Assembly: GCA_019188255.1 (NCBI GenBank)
Contig: JAETXT010000013.1
Location: forward strand, 620,001-684,000
DNA length: 64,000 nucleotides
Direction: 5' to 3'
From: Verticillium longisporum
Taxonomy: Eukaryota; Ascomycota; Sordariomycetes; Glomerellales; Plectosphaerellaceae
A model generated the notes under the pieces. The model saw only the letters and a list, made by a program, of their open reading frames with translations. It had not been told where the DNA came from and ran no database searches. A program made the translations under genes and the position numbers. How positions within the stretch are numbered: position 1 is the stretch's first letter; every line of letters starts with the position of its first letter. Below are positions 23,095 through 33,800 of this stretch, piece by piece.

Positions 23095-25344
23095 TCATAG
23101 ATATCGGGACATGATGTCCTTCAGCTTCGGGATGGGAATGCCTTCAACCTTCCTCCCCTTGAAACCCTCCATGGAATCTGCCATGACGATTGAGTTGTAA
23201 ATCGCCTCTTCCGTAGCGTCCGCCGCTGCTTCAAAAAGTCCATTGATGCCTGCATCATCGACAGCCTCGAGCTTCAGCGCCTTTGCCTTGTACGAGTCAA
23301 AGGCATCCGAGCCGTCCATTGCCAGCGTTTGCACGGGAACATGGTTTCCCGTCGAAAAGGCAAGAAAAAGATCGCCGGATGGGTTGTGTCCGTAGCCGCC
23401 GACGCGGGAGAAGCCGACGGTTGCGCGCTTAGCGAGACGCTCGCACTGTGTTGGCGTGAGAGGAGCATCGGTGGCAATGATCACGATGATACTGCCGTCT
23501 TTGCGCTCCTTGTGGGCGGCGAGGTGGGCTTGCCAGTTGCGGTACTGATCGAGGACTTGGGATTGAATTTGGGCGTCTGCGGCGGATTGGGGATCATCAG
23601 CATCATCAGCAGCATCACCAGCATCATTAGCATCACCAGCATCACCAGCATCACCAGCATCACCAGCATCAGCATCACCAGCATCATCAGCATCGTCGTC
23701 GTCGTCATCGTCGTTCTCCTCGTCGTCATCGAGTTCCATTCCGGAGCCTTCTTCTGCTGGACGTTCATGGTTCTGGTTCTCCTGTATCTGCGGGGCATCG
23801 ACTGATGACTGCACAGGTCCGTGGCCCTGCTGTGGTTGCTCCTGACGCGGTGGCTGCTGCTGTTCCTGTCGCTGTCGAGCTTGCTGCTCGTGTTGAAGCT
23901 GCTGCTGCTCTTGTTGAAGCTGTTGCTGCTCTTGTTGAAGCTGCTGCTGCTCTTGTTGACGCTCCTGCTGACGACGTTGTTGTTGTTGCTCCTGAAACAA
24001 CATATGCTCCTGCTCCTGCTGAATGATCTGCTGTCGCTGTTGCTCTATGATCTGTTGCTGACGCCGCTCTTCTTGCTGCATTTGGTGTTCCCTCTGTTGT
24101 GTCTGATGGTGCTGTTGCTGTTGTGCATTGAAGGATAATTGTCCCGGTGGCAGTGGCACTCGCGGTAACGATTGCTGCTGCTGCGGCGACTGTTCGTCCC
24201 TTGGAAGAAGCGCCGCCTGCTCCTGATCTCGCTGATACAGAAGGATCCGTCCCACAGGAACACCACCAATGCGAAGGTGCGCCGCCTTGCCATAGTTGGC
24301 CTGGACGAGTACACCGACGGTGTATGGTTTGGGCTCGCCGTCGGCATCCTGGCCTGGGACCACGCGTGAAGCCGAACCAGTGCCACCCTTCCAGTGATGG
24401 CAGATCATGCCTGTGCCGCCGCCAGAGTTACCCTCCTTGACTGGCGCATCACTGGCCTCGTTGATGCTCCGTACAATGTCTGTCGATTTGACGGACATTT
24501 TGCAAATGTCGCTGAGGTAGCCGTCAAAGGTCTCGGCGACGACGGGTAACAGGAAGGACTTGAGCTCGCCGCCCTCAGTGGAATAGTGCTCGACAGCATA
24601 TTCGTACACGCCCCTGACGGCGTCACCGACGGCCAACGTGTTGGTGATGATGATGGGCGAGTTAAGGAGACCCGTCTCGGCGATCCAATGAGAGCCGGTC
24701 ATCTCTCCGGCACCATTGAAGCGGAAGATGCCAGCATGACAAGCCTCTGAGAACCACTCCTTCCGAGGCAGAATGCAGGTGACGCCGGTGTTGACAGTCC
24801 ACATGGGGTGCAACGAGTGCGTCGAGACGAGGACGCCAGGCACGTCGGTCAAGGAATTCTTGGGGCCTGGGGGCCAGGCACCGAGGAAAAGGTTGGGGAG
24901 GACAGCACGTATGCGGACGCGGGTGGAGGCGGCCTTCCTAGCCTCTGCACGGCTTCTCGCCGAGTCACGAGGCTCGAAGCTCAGGGGCGGAGGATGATTG
25001 TGCACGGAGTGGCCCGGTACATGGAGCCACTCTGTGCCGGTGTGCAGGAGGACGCTGGACCATTTACAGTCCGTCTTTGTAGATTTGGCATTTCGGATAC
25101 CACGGCTCTGGGAGGGTTTGGGGCGGCCACCACGGTCGCAGACAAGGAGCACGCGATAGATCTCGCCATTGGGGCGTGTCTTGGTTCTCAGGATGGTAAC
25201 TTTGAAGCCGTAACTTGCGGTATGCTTCTTTAGGGCCTTAAGGAGATCCAACCGGTCGAAGCTAGTCAGAGGAGGATCTGGGTTCGGGCAGCTGACAGAT
25301 GTCGGCGGCCCCGGCGGAGAATCATGTGTTGTTGCATCCTCCAT
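23095..25344 (-). CDS. Fusion of FAR1-type DNA-binding domain with DmpA/P1-family (S58) self-processing peptidase
   Basis: One uninterrupted frame of 749 aa; ATG at 25342-25344. Residues 28-120 match the fungal FAR1/WRKY-GCM1-like zinc domain derived from Mutator transposases: LLVCDRGG (C69), KTDCKW (C93) and GHSVHNH (H115, H117). Residues about 142-749 match the S58 aminopeptidase family: [59 protein letters not shown], then [16 protein letters not shown]. In the family the chain cuts itself before the Ser of GSII, which becomes the N-terminal nucleophile (here Gly617-Ser618, Ser codon 23491-23493). Between GVPVGR and DGSII, normally a short linker, lie about 250 residues: Gln-rich 380-510 and Asp/Ala-rich 536-590. 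No signal peptide. Family membership is clear. DNA binding and self-cleavage are inferred. Confidence 0.9.
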   Translation of the reverse strand: MEDATTHDSPPGPPTSVSCPNPDPPLTSFDRLDLLKALKKHTASYGFKVTILRTKTRPNGEIYRVLLVCDRGGRPKPSQSRGIRNAKSTKTDCKWSSVLLHTGTEWLHVPGHSVHNHPPPLSFEPRDSARSRAEARKAASTRVRIRAVLPNLFLGAWPPGPKNSLTDVPGVLVSTHSLHPMWTVNTGVTCILPRKEWFSEACHAGIFRFNGAGEMTGSHWIAETGLLNSPIIITNTLAVGDAVRGVYEYAVEHYSTEGGELKSFLLPVVAETFDGYLSDICKMSVKSTDIVRSINEASDAPVKEGNSGGGTGMICHHWKGGTGSASRVVPGQDADGEPKPYTVGVLVQANYGKAAHLRIGGVPVGRILLYQRDQEQAALLPRDEQSPQQQQSLPRVPLPPGQLSFNAQQQQHHQTQQREHQMQQEERRQQQIIEQQRQQIIQQEQEHMLFQEQQQQRRQQERQQEQQQLQQEQQQLQQEQQQLQHEQQARQRQEQQQPPRQEQPQQGHGPVQSSVDAPQIQENQNHERPAEEGSGMELDDDEENDDDDDDDADDAGDADAGDAGDAGDAGDANDAGDAADDADDPQSAADAQIQSQVLDQYRNWQAHLAAHKERKDGSIIVIIATDAPLTPTQCERLAKRATVGFSRVGGYGHNPSGDLFLAFSTGNHVPVQTLAMDGSDAFDSYKAKALKLEAVDDAGINGLFEAAADATEEAIYNSIVMADSMEGFKGRKVEGIPIPKLKDIMSRYL
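23575..23739 (-). repeat. Asp/Gly/Ala low-complexity coding repeat
   Basis: Tandem 9-bp units (ATCACCAGC on the plus strand) encode repeated Gly-Asp-Ala, following a run of Asp codons (GTC on the plus strand). It lies inside the S58 fusion gene. Confidence 0.85.
23815..24192 (-). repeat. Gln-rich low-complexity coding repeat
   Basis: CAG/CAA-rich sequence encoding Gln runs with interspersed Glu, Arg and Leu, including tandem units of the LQQEQQQ type. Predicted extended helix or coiled coil, inside the S58 fusion gene. Confidence 0.85.
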
Positions 25345-26005
25345 TTAGCCTGCTGAAGCTGCCAGGCGACGAGGATCCCGGTCTTTCGGGTCGTTCGAGT
25401 CAAGAGTTGCAATGGCAAATATGGGGCGACACTGTTGAGCTGGCTCAAACGGGTAAAACTGGACGCTGTTGAAGGGTTGCAGGAACGGCCACGAACGCGT
25501 TACGAATGTTTGTGCATGAGAACCAGGGTTGCCGGTGCGACGTACGATTGGATGGGTTGATGATGTCAGCACTGGACAGCCGAGGCTCCAGCCATCGGTC
25601 TTGGGGAAGGAGCAGCGCAGCATCACCTTCCCCACGAAACGAACAGAGGTGGGGAAACATCATGACGCGGGGAAGGAGCTCCCTAAGGCAGATGCCGCCC
25701 TGTACCGCATGTCCCCTCCAGAACAGGCCAGTGGCTCCTACGATCGGAGGCGTTGACACTGGGCAGGACCTACCGTGTGATGTCTGCCTCGTCCCCGTCA
25801 CAGGGATTCCCACCACACTTCCTTCCTTCATCACACACCTCCACTTCAACAGTACACCTTCCTGAGCCTCCTCTTCCAACACGGCCCTAGACTTGAGCAT
25901 TATTATTCAGGAGCTTCTCTTCGTCGTCTAAATCAATTGGCACAGGCACCGAGTCAGGCTGTACACGACGAGAAAGGCACAACCCTTCCACTCCCAACGC
26001 CTGCC
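25345..26005. other. Divergent intergenic region (S58 fusion / transhydrogenase)
   Basis: 661 bp carrying both promoters. Frames here (plus 25506-25865) have no similarity to known proteins. Confidence 0.55.
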
Positions 26006-27563
26006 ATGCCTCCCTCACTTAGAGTGCTTCCCAACGTGAGTTCTCCTGATCCATGTCATGGCTTCTGTGTGTCCCTGCACTCCTGACACCTTTTCAGGCT
26101 GCCAAGCGCGCGACAAATCTCCTTCGCACCATCCAATACACACATCCTCCATCCTGTCCCTGCCATTCGAACCCGAACCACCACCACCACCAAAAGATCA
26201 CACCACGCCCCCTCCGTTCGAGCCCCAGCGCCAGCTCTCGCAGCTATGCCGCACCTGCCGGGCCACTCAAGGAGTATGCCTTTGAGATGGCCGCGTCTGC
26301 CATTCGTTTCGGTCCTGGTAGCACCCAAGAGGTCGGCCTCGATCTGAAGAACATGGCCGCCGAGCGCGTCGCCGTCGTCACTGACGCCACGGTCGATGGT
26401 CTCGTCGCCATGCAGCAAGTCCGCGAGTCTCTCGACCGTGAAGGAATCAACTACAAGGTCTACAACCAGTGCCGCGTCGAGCCCAAGGACTCCTCTGTGA
26501 AAGAAGCCATCGCCTGGGCTCGCCCCTACAATCCCTCGGCCTTCCTCGCCGTCGGTGGTGGCTCTGTCATCGACACCGCCAAGCTGATGAACCTCTATAC
26601 CGCTTACCCTGATGCTGACTTCCTTGACTTTGTCAATGCTCCTCTGGGCCGCGGCCTTCCCGTAGACAAACCATTGAAGCCCCTCATCGCCGTTCCCACG
26701 ACAGCCGGCACCGGCTCCGAGACGACTGGCACCGCCATCTTCGACCTCGTCTCCAAACGTGCAAAGACTGGCGTCGCCCACCGCAACCTCAAACCCACCC
26801 TTGGCATCTGTGACCCTCTCAACACGGCCACCATGCCTGCTGCCGTCAAGGCGTCTTCTGGTCTCGACGTGCTGTGTCACGCCCTCGAGTCCTGGACTGC
26901 GATTCCCTACACGGAGCGCACCCCCCGCCCCACGAACCCCATCAACCGCCCGGCCTATCAAGGCGCCAACCCTATCAGTGACGTCTTCTCCTTCCACGCC
27001 CTTCAGCGCACCGTCAAGTACCTGCCTGACGACGTCCGCAGTCCCGACGATGCAGAAGCCCAGTCTGAGATACTCCTCGCCCCTACCCTCGCCCGTCTTG
27101 GTTTCGACTACGCAGGCGTCCATCTCTGCCACGGCATGTCCTACCCCCTCTCCGGCCAGAACCCGGCCAAGTACGTCCACGCCGGCTATGACGTGCCCCA
27201 CCCCTCATCCCCCACGGCGTCAGTGTCGCCGTCACAGCCCCTACTGTCTTCCGCTTCACGGGGCCCTCGAACCCCGAGCGCCACCTTGCTGCCGCAGAGG
27301 CCTTTGGCGTTGATATCTCACGCGTCAGGAAGGAGGACGCGGGCGCCGTGCTCGGCGATGCGCTGGCCAAGTTCCTTGCCGATCTGGGTGACCAGCCCGC
27401 CGGCATCGGCGCGCTGGGATTCAAGAGCGAGGATATCGACGCGCTCGTCGAGGGCACGCTGCCGCAGAGGAGGGTGCTCATGCTTGCGCCGGGATTAGAA
27501 GAGGATGTGGAGAGAGAGAGGGACCAGCTGAGGACGCTGTTTGAGAATGCCATGACGCACTAA
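26006..27563 (+). CDS. Hydroxyacid-oxoacid transhydrogenase (iron-containing ADH family, mitochondrial), one frameshift
   Basis: ADHFE1/HOT homologue: transfers hydride between a hydroxyacid and 2-oxoglutarate in mitochondria. The start at 26006 (MPPSLRVLPN) splices through a 62-bp intron, 26036-26097 (GTGAGT donor, CTGACACCTTTTCAG acceptor), to AAKRATNLLR. The basic, Ser-rich N-terminus is a probable import sequence. NAD-binding AVGGGSVIDTAKLMNL and PTTAGTGSETTG are present. The metal ligands are in GICDPLNTATMP, LDVLCHALES and LCHGMSYPLSG. After YDVPHP the frame is lost: with one more C in the CCCC run at 27201-27204 it continues as LIPHGVSVAVTAPTV to the end at 27563 (about 498 aa). Probably a sequence error or, less likely, a null allele. 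Confidence 0.92.
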
Positions 27564-28306
27564 GCTCATTTTTGTATTTGATCTTAAAGCCACATGGCTG
27601 GTCATCTTCTCATGACCGAGCTTCATCGCCACGAGCATAAGGTAGTTGAACGTTCTTGCAATTCTAGGTTACATCTATCTTGCCCATGCTACATTGCTCA
27701 GTGGACGAGGCTTGGATGCCCCTCAAGCTGGTCAGTCTTTTACTTTGACAGGTTTGAGCCCGTATGTTTCCGCACTGTTTATCCTGAAGTCGGTGGCTCG
27801 CTTACACCTACAGCCCGTACGGCTGCCATTTTTGTCTTCTCATAAGCGGAAAGATGGCTCTATACATACCTAGCCGCGTGGGTGAAGTCCACATCAGTTC
27901 TTGACTTGATTTATGATAATGCTGGGCAAGGTCGCCTACACATTAACGAGCCCTTCAATCTTGAGACACGAAGGTGCACATCCACAGTCAGGCAAGGCAG
28001 TAACTCCCATGATAAAAAGCTTGTGTCAGGAACATTCGTACGCCTTCACTGGGTGTCGCTTCCCAACGTTTTGCCATGAAGAGCGCTCCATCCACCCATC
28101 ACTTGAGTAAGTGCCATCTATTCCTAGGCAGCTGCTATGGGGAGGAACTGTCGGAAGGTTCCTTGGGCAGTAGGGCCCTGCCTATGAGATCCTCTTACCA
28201 TCAAAGGCGCGCAGAGGAGCGCGCCCTGCCCTTGTCCCCCTGCCCCCGGCCCCTGCTGCTCGCCCGGCCCGGGCTGCCTCTGCTCTCCAGGCCCGCCCAG
28301 CCCGCC
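27564..28306. other. 3' flank of the transhydrogenase, then GC-rich DNA leading into a gene relic
   Basis: No complete gene. From about 28200 the sequence becomes C/G-rich and encodes Pro/Leu/Ala-rich frames that lead in-frame, through a TAG at 28307-28309, into the relic that follows. Confidence 0.5.
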
Positions 28307-28315
28307 TAGGTAGCC

Positions 28316-28865
28316 CATCAACGTCGCGTCTTCCTCTACAAGTCAAAGTTTGCGACCTCTTGTCGCCGAGGGGTCCCATCGGCACCGATGTCAGCGGCAG
28401 CAGAAGCGGTCGCCGCCGCCGCCACCGCCGCCGCCGAAGCAGTACGGGAAGCAGCAGCAACAGTAGCAGTAGCAGCAGCGACACCACCTCCTGCGCCGCC
28501 AGCCCCCGCTCCCGCTCCCGCGCCGGAGCCCGAGGGCGCGCCTGAGCCTGCCCCAGTGCCAGAGTAAGTATTCAAAAAGTCGTTTTCATTTCTATTCATT
28601 TCATCTTCTATAGTCTTTAGTATGCTTTGAAGTTAGCTGATCAGATGGAATAGCGATTGAGCGTGGTGGAACGTAGTCGAATGGGCATAGGATGCCTTCG
28701 ACGAGTTCCTCGATGCCCAGCCAAGGCGGTAAGTCACCCTTACGGCTTGTTTGTAGATAATATATGCTCATGAGGATCGAAAATAGGCGCCAGCACGCGG
28801 AGGGCGCCTGGGCCGTCATCGGAGTGATACTCAACTACATGGGCATCAACCGTCGCCAGCAATAG
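28316..28865 (+). pseudogene. Decayed multi-exon gene A with in-frame TGA and TAG
   Basis: Three exon-like blocks share one phase across two well-formed introns. Block 1 (28316-28563) reads HQRRVFLYKSKFATSC and then an Ala/Pro-rich stretch ending APVPE. Intron GTAAGT...GCTGATCAG. Block 2 (28645-28728) reads WNSD, stop, AWWNVVEWA, stop, DAFDEFLDAQPR. Intron GTAAGT...AAATAG. Block 3 (28787-28865) reads RQHAEGAWAVIGVILNYMG and ends in TAG. The stops at 28658 (TGA) and 28688 (TAG) could derive from CGA and CAG by C-to-T change. The protein family is not recognised and the 5' end is lost or unseen. Confidence 0.55.
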
Positions 28866-28971
28866 TGACCCGACTGGTCCCAAATAATTGTTAGTAAGGT
28901 ACCTAAGTAGATAGGCGATTGGCACTTTCGACGTCGAATGTCAGGAAACTGCAGGAGGGAGAGGGCATGGG

Positions 28972-29184
28972 ATTGACACCACAAATGCACCGGGCAACAA
29001 TACATCGGGCGACAACGCAGCAAGCACACGCGCAGACAATGATTTAGGCGTCGATGATATCAACGAATTGCTCAATAACGACAGCCCAGTGGGCAGCCCG
29101 CGACAAGAAAAGGAGACTCCGAACAACACACACAATGACGAAGCAGTTGCAAACTCCTTGGAAGAATGTAAATATTACAGCTAA
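28972..29184 (+). other. Asn/Asp-rich open segment, possibly part of a relic
   Basis: About 70 codons open in one frame (DLGVDDINELLNNDSPVGSP and further hydrophilic residues) ending in TAA, without a convincing start. It sits between relics A and B and may be an exon of one of them. A strongly AT-rich stretch (about 29160-29360) follows. Confidence 0.35.
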
Positions 29185-29368
29185 TCCTACGCTTATGGTC
29201 AATATCATTTTAGCAGTATCGCTGTATACTTTATTGCTACAATAGGGGCAATATTTACTACTTTATATTCAGTAAAAAAATTTATACTTAGCTTTCTGAG
29301 CTAACCCTAAAACAGTCGTACAACACTATTTTATGCTTCTCCTTTTTACCTGATATTAATCAAGACTA

Positions 29369-30489
29369 ATGAGCTCTCCTTGTCCCGCCTGTCTATCCGT
29401 AAGTTTGCGGAACTTCCTGGCTACGCCAGCTAACAGTTGTAGATTCCCAAGCCCCTTCGTGGGGTTGCTCAGTACATTTGGCAGGAGGTCGCCCAACAGA
29501 TGGGCGACACGGAGGGCACTAATTTGAATAACTGTTCGTCGAAATAGCGCGCTCGGTATCTATCCCGCCTCTCTGAGGTGATTAAGTGCTTTAGAAAGAT
29601 GTCCGAAATTGTGGTCGATCCCGCCAGCAATGGCCAATTTCACAACGCCGTAGGTTACGCCCGTATTCTTGGGCTTCCCTTTGCTGACCTTGCAGTACAT
29701 GCTCGCCGAAATGTCTTCAATGCGTTCCCTGCTATCCCTGCAGTTACGCCATTCCGTAAATTCCCCAGCCGATTGTTCAGCGTTCTTTCGCCGACTGAGT
29801 CTTCTTTAACAGGTCAAGCCTCTGGGCCGTAAGGCCATGGAGGAAGCCGTGGCCATTCGCCAGCCCGGCTACATCGTTCATTGCCAAGAGGCCGACGCCC
29901 TCGACCTTGCTCTATTCAGCCTGGACTCTGAGCCATATGATCAACCTCTGGACGGCGAGGACGAAACCAAGCCTGTTCGTGGCCGAACCGACATCCCGTT
30001 CAACCCCAAGCTCGCCGCCCTCATGGAGGAGGCCCTCGCCGGCGAAAACCCCATCCGCCCGCGCCTCCAAGGCGCACGTTATCCGGGTTAGCTGACGAAG
30101 TAGTTGCACCAACTGCCGGACCTCAGACAACCGCCAGCCGACCGAGCGCAGGCGCAGGACTGGGTGCACGATTAGCATTAAAGCACATGAGCGACATCGA
30201 CTCGTTGCAGGAGAACGTCAGAATCCTCAACGACAATAATACGGCAACGGACCGCGGCGCCAAAGCATCATACAAGGCACTAAAAACATAAGTCGATCGG
30301 CTCACAACAAACCATGAGGAAATGGTCCGATGGGTCAAGGCTAACAATGACCGGATGCACGATGTCCTCAAAAAACAATCCGAGATCATCGAGCGCCAGC
30401 AAGAAGCTCTGGCAGCACAAAAGCAAGCAATCGACAGCTTTTGCTTCGACAACATCATGGTGCTAGGTACATTGCTTGGGCATCTGTGA
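29369..30489 (+). pseudogene. Decayed multi-exon gene B with coiled-coil end
   Basis: A start MSSPCPACLS (29369), an intron at 29399-29442 (GTAAGT, GCTAAC, TAG), then IPKPLRGVAQYIWQEVAQQ and an in-frame TAG at 29545-29547. The same frame continues as ARYLSRLSEVIKCFRKMSEI and FHNAVGYARILGLPFADLAV. After another probable intron ending at 29812 comes VKPLGRKAMEEAVAIRQPGY. Near 30085 the frame shifts by one base, and LADEVVAPTAG continues to a coiled-coil end (RMHDVLKKQSEIIERQQEAL) with an internal TAA at 30289 and a final TGA at 30487. Both internal stops fit C-to-T change of Gln codons. I do not recognise the family. Confidence 0.55.
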
Positions 30490-30869
30490 AAAGGCAAGAT
30501 AGCGAGTTGCAGTGAAGACCAGGCGGAATATTTGAAACTTTCATGTTGCATAAGGTACCTAGATAGCATGTTCTGACATGTCGATGCGAGGACTTGTTAA
30601 TAGATGGTGAAGATGGTAGAGTCAGGATACAAGTCTCGAGCTCCTCGCATAGCGATGCGCATTGGTATTGGATGGATGATGACTGCTACAAAATTAGAAA
30701 CCATCGCATCATCTTTGGATGAATGCACATTTCTTCTCTCCAAGAATGATGTTGAGCACCGAGAGTCCTTGGCCTGGCAGTCATGATAGTGCTTGTCACA
30801 GGGTGTTACGGAGGTTTGGCTGCTGACTAAGAGACATGCACTCTGTCCGCGACGCGATACGTCAACCCA
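30490..30869. other. Intergenic region, promoter of SEC3
   Basis: 380 bp between relic B and the SEC3 start. Nothing else seen. Confidence 0.5.
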
Positions 30870-33800
30870 ATGCACCAACACCCAAAGCTCCAGCTCGTTC
30901 CAGAGCCAAAGGGGCCGACACGTCCATCGTCCCGGACCTCGAACCCCGACTCCAACATACCGTCGCCCCAATCGTCAACGCCGTCAACCGCAACCATGGA
31001 CGCCAGGGCGATGCGGTTCGAGGACGAGAAACGGCGCATAATTGAGAGCTGTTTCAGTAAGAAGGATGTCGACGGCTCCCGTACGTTCTCGTTTCTACAA
31101 GCACCGCGGCCATTGTCGTCCAGCTAACGCCCGCAGTTCTCGAAACCTACATAACCCACGTGCGAATCACCGAATACTCATCCTACCCGACGTCACCACC
31201 TCCTCCCCAAGCACGCGGGCAGAATGCAGAGAAACCACGAGTCATCATTGTCGCGGTGCGCAAGTCTGGCCGCGTACGGATGCACAAGTCGAAGGAGAAC
31301 ACGAATGGCACCTTTTCGATCGGCAAGACCTGGAACCTCGACGACCTGACCACCGTGGAATCCTTTACCGGCCCGACGGCAACTGCGCAGAACCGAGAAT
31401 GGGCAGGCGATACTGGGTTCACCGTGACTATCGGCAAGCCCTACTTCTGGAACGCCCAATCCGACAAGGAGAAGAAGTTCTTCATAGCAAGCTTGATCAA
31501 GATCTTCGGGAAGTATACAGGAGGAAGGACGCCCGAGTTGACGGGCTTTGATCAGCGAGAACTGGATCAAGTCCTGGGTGGTGGCAGACGACCGCCGCCA
31601 CCGCAGCAACATCAAGGACAACCACCGTCGCGCCCTACTACTTCAGACCAGCAACAAGGCCTTGGGCGACCCCCGCCACTTCAGAATCCAGGGCAACCAC
31701 CGTCGCGTCCCACAACTTCCGATCAGCAGCAGGGCCCGAGCCGTCCGCCGATGCCAGAAGGTGTATCCAGCAATGTTAGCGGATTCTCAGCCTCCTCGTC
31801 AACAACATCCACGAATGCTGCCGCTGCATCGAACTACTCCCTTCAGCAGTCAGCTGTGCCGCCTCCCGCCCGTCGATCGCCTTATATGCAGAACGGCACG
31901 AATTCGCCGAGTGGTAGCGTCAACTCGTCGATATCCCAAAACCAACCAGCCTTCAATCGACTTGCCACTGCCAACAAAAGCCAAGAGTCTGTCGCTGCGT
32001 CCTTTGCGACGAGGAGCGATGATGCCTCCAGCCTGCCGCCAAGATCCAGAAATGGCCAGCCAGGGCCAGGGGCCTTCGGAAGATACGGTGATACCGCAGA
32101 ACAAGTGCCAACAACACAACCGCAAACACAAGACGAGAGACCGCCCGAACGAAAGCGCCCACCGATGGATCCTTTGCGGCCCCAGGGTATTGCTGACAAG
32201 GATTTGGTACCCGCGCCATTGATGAGCCCAAGCATGCGACGCGATCCCGTTGCCCCTCCTCCTAGAAGCGTTGATAGGATGTCGCCCAGGAAGCCTTCAA
32301 TATCGCAAAGGTCAGAATCAAACTCCTACAAAGAACGGCCAGTCACACCCGGGTCATTCAAGGATCGACCCGTCACACCAGCAGCTTCTGAAGCTGCACC
32401 CCCGCCGTCCAACGACGGCCCAGGAGATTTGAAGCCTCCTCGCAACGGCTCTGTATCAACGGTCTCCAGCGCTGCTCCTATGGCGGTACCAGAGCCCCCG
32501 CCAGATCCATCTCCAGTGGACAACGCAGTCGAAGACGAGGAGTCCCGCCCAGGCCTTGGCCCCATGATCAAATCGAAGAAGTCCAAGGGCGAAATCGCAG
32601 GCGCGTTTTGGAAAGCTGCCAGTGCAGCCAACGCCTTTAAGCCGCGACCGGGTGGTGCAGGAGAACGTTTGCGTCTCGCTGCTACCAAATCAAGCGAGGA
32701 CGGGTCCGATGGAATTACAGGCGTCTTCCAGCCGCCTCCACGACCAAAATCCTCCGATGCCGAGAAGGCGCAGGTTGCCGAGCCCGCTCCAGCCGCTGAA
32801 GCAGTACCTCCGTTGCCAGAGGTCAAGATCACTGTGCCCAACTCGAGTCGCCCTGCAAGCCTGCAGCCTTCAATCAAGGAGGTCAAGCCGGCTGAAATTG
32901 AGGCTGCGAAGACCGACGATGCTATGCGCAAGGATGACCCTCGAAAATTTGTCATTGCCGGGAACGATGCCAGGTATCTGGCGACACTGGGTGTCGACCC
33001 ATCGATAATGAACAACAAAAGCAGTGAATTTACGAAGTGGCTCGACTTTTTCGGCTGGGTTCCGGGTCAGCAAATGCGTTCACGACACATGGATGAATTG
33101 AGAATTGACGTCGATCGTGAGCTCAACAAGGCTCAAGCCGGTGGATGGCTGGCACGTTTTAAGGAGGACGATGACCGAGTCGATGGTATCAAGCGCGGTA
33201 TCGATACCGCCATTGCCGAGTGCGAAGAGCTGGACAATCTTCTGACACTCTACAGCGTTGAGCTATCAGTATGTTGACAACTGACGGCGACCCTTATACC
33301 ATGCTGCATGACTAACCCGAGCAGACGTTGTCGGATGATATCGCATACATTGAGGCGCAGGGGCAAGGTCTGCAGGTTCAGACTGCCAACCAGAAGACCT
33401 TGAGAAAAGAGCTAGAGTCGTTGCTGGAAACCACGGCCATCACATCGAACGATCTTGGCGCCCTCCGAGGAGCACCTCTTGAGAACCTCAATGGCCTCGA
33501 GGACATTGAGCGCGCTCTCGTCACGCTCTACAAAGCCATGATGAAGATTGACCCAACATTAGGCGGTGATCAATCAAGAAAAAGCAATGACGGCGGCATC
33601 GACAATGATCAGTCACTTGGTCTCGACAACAGCGACTACGGCAAAATGCGCATCGTCCAGGAGAAGAAGCAGATGTACATGCAAGAGAGCTCTCTATTCA
33701 TGCGACGCCTCGTTGAATACATGGCGCGGCAGTTCCAAGAGGCAACGAGCGAGACGAGCCGCCAGCTTGGAGAAGCACTGTCACGAAAGGTCGACTCGCA

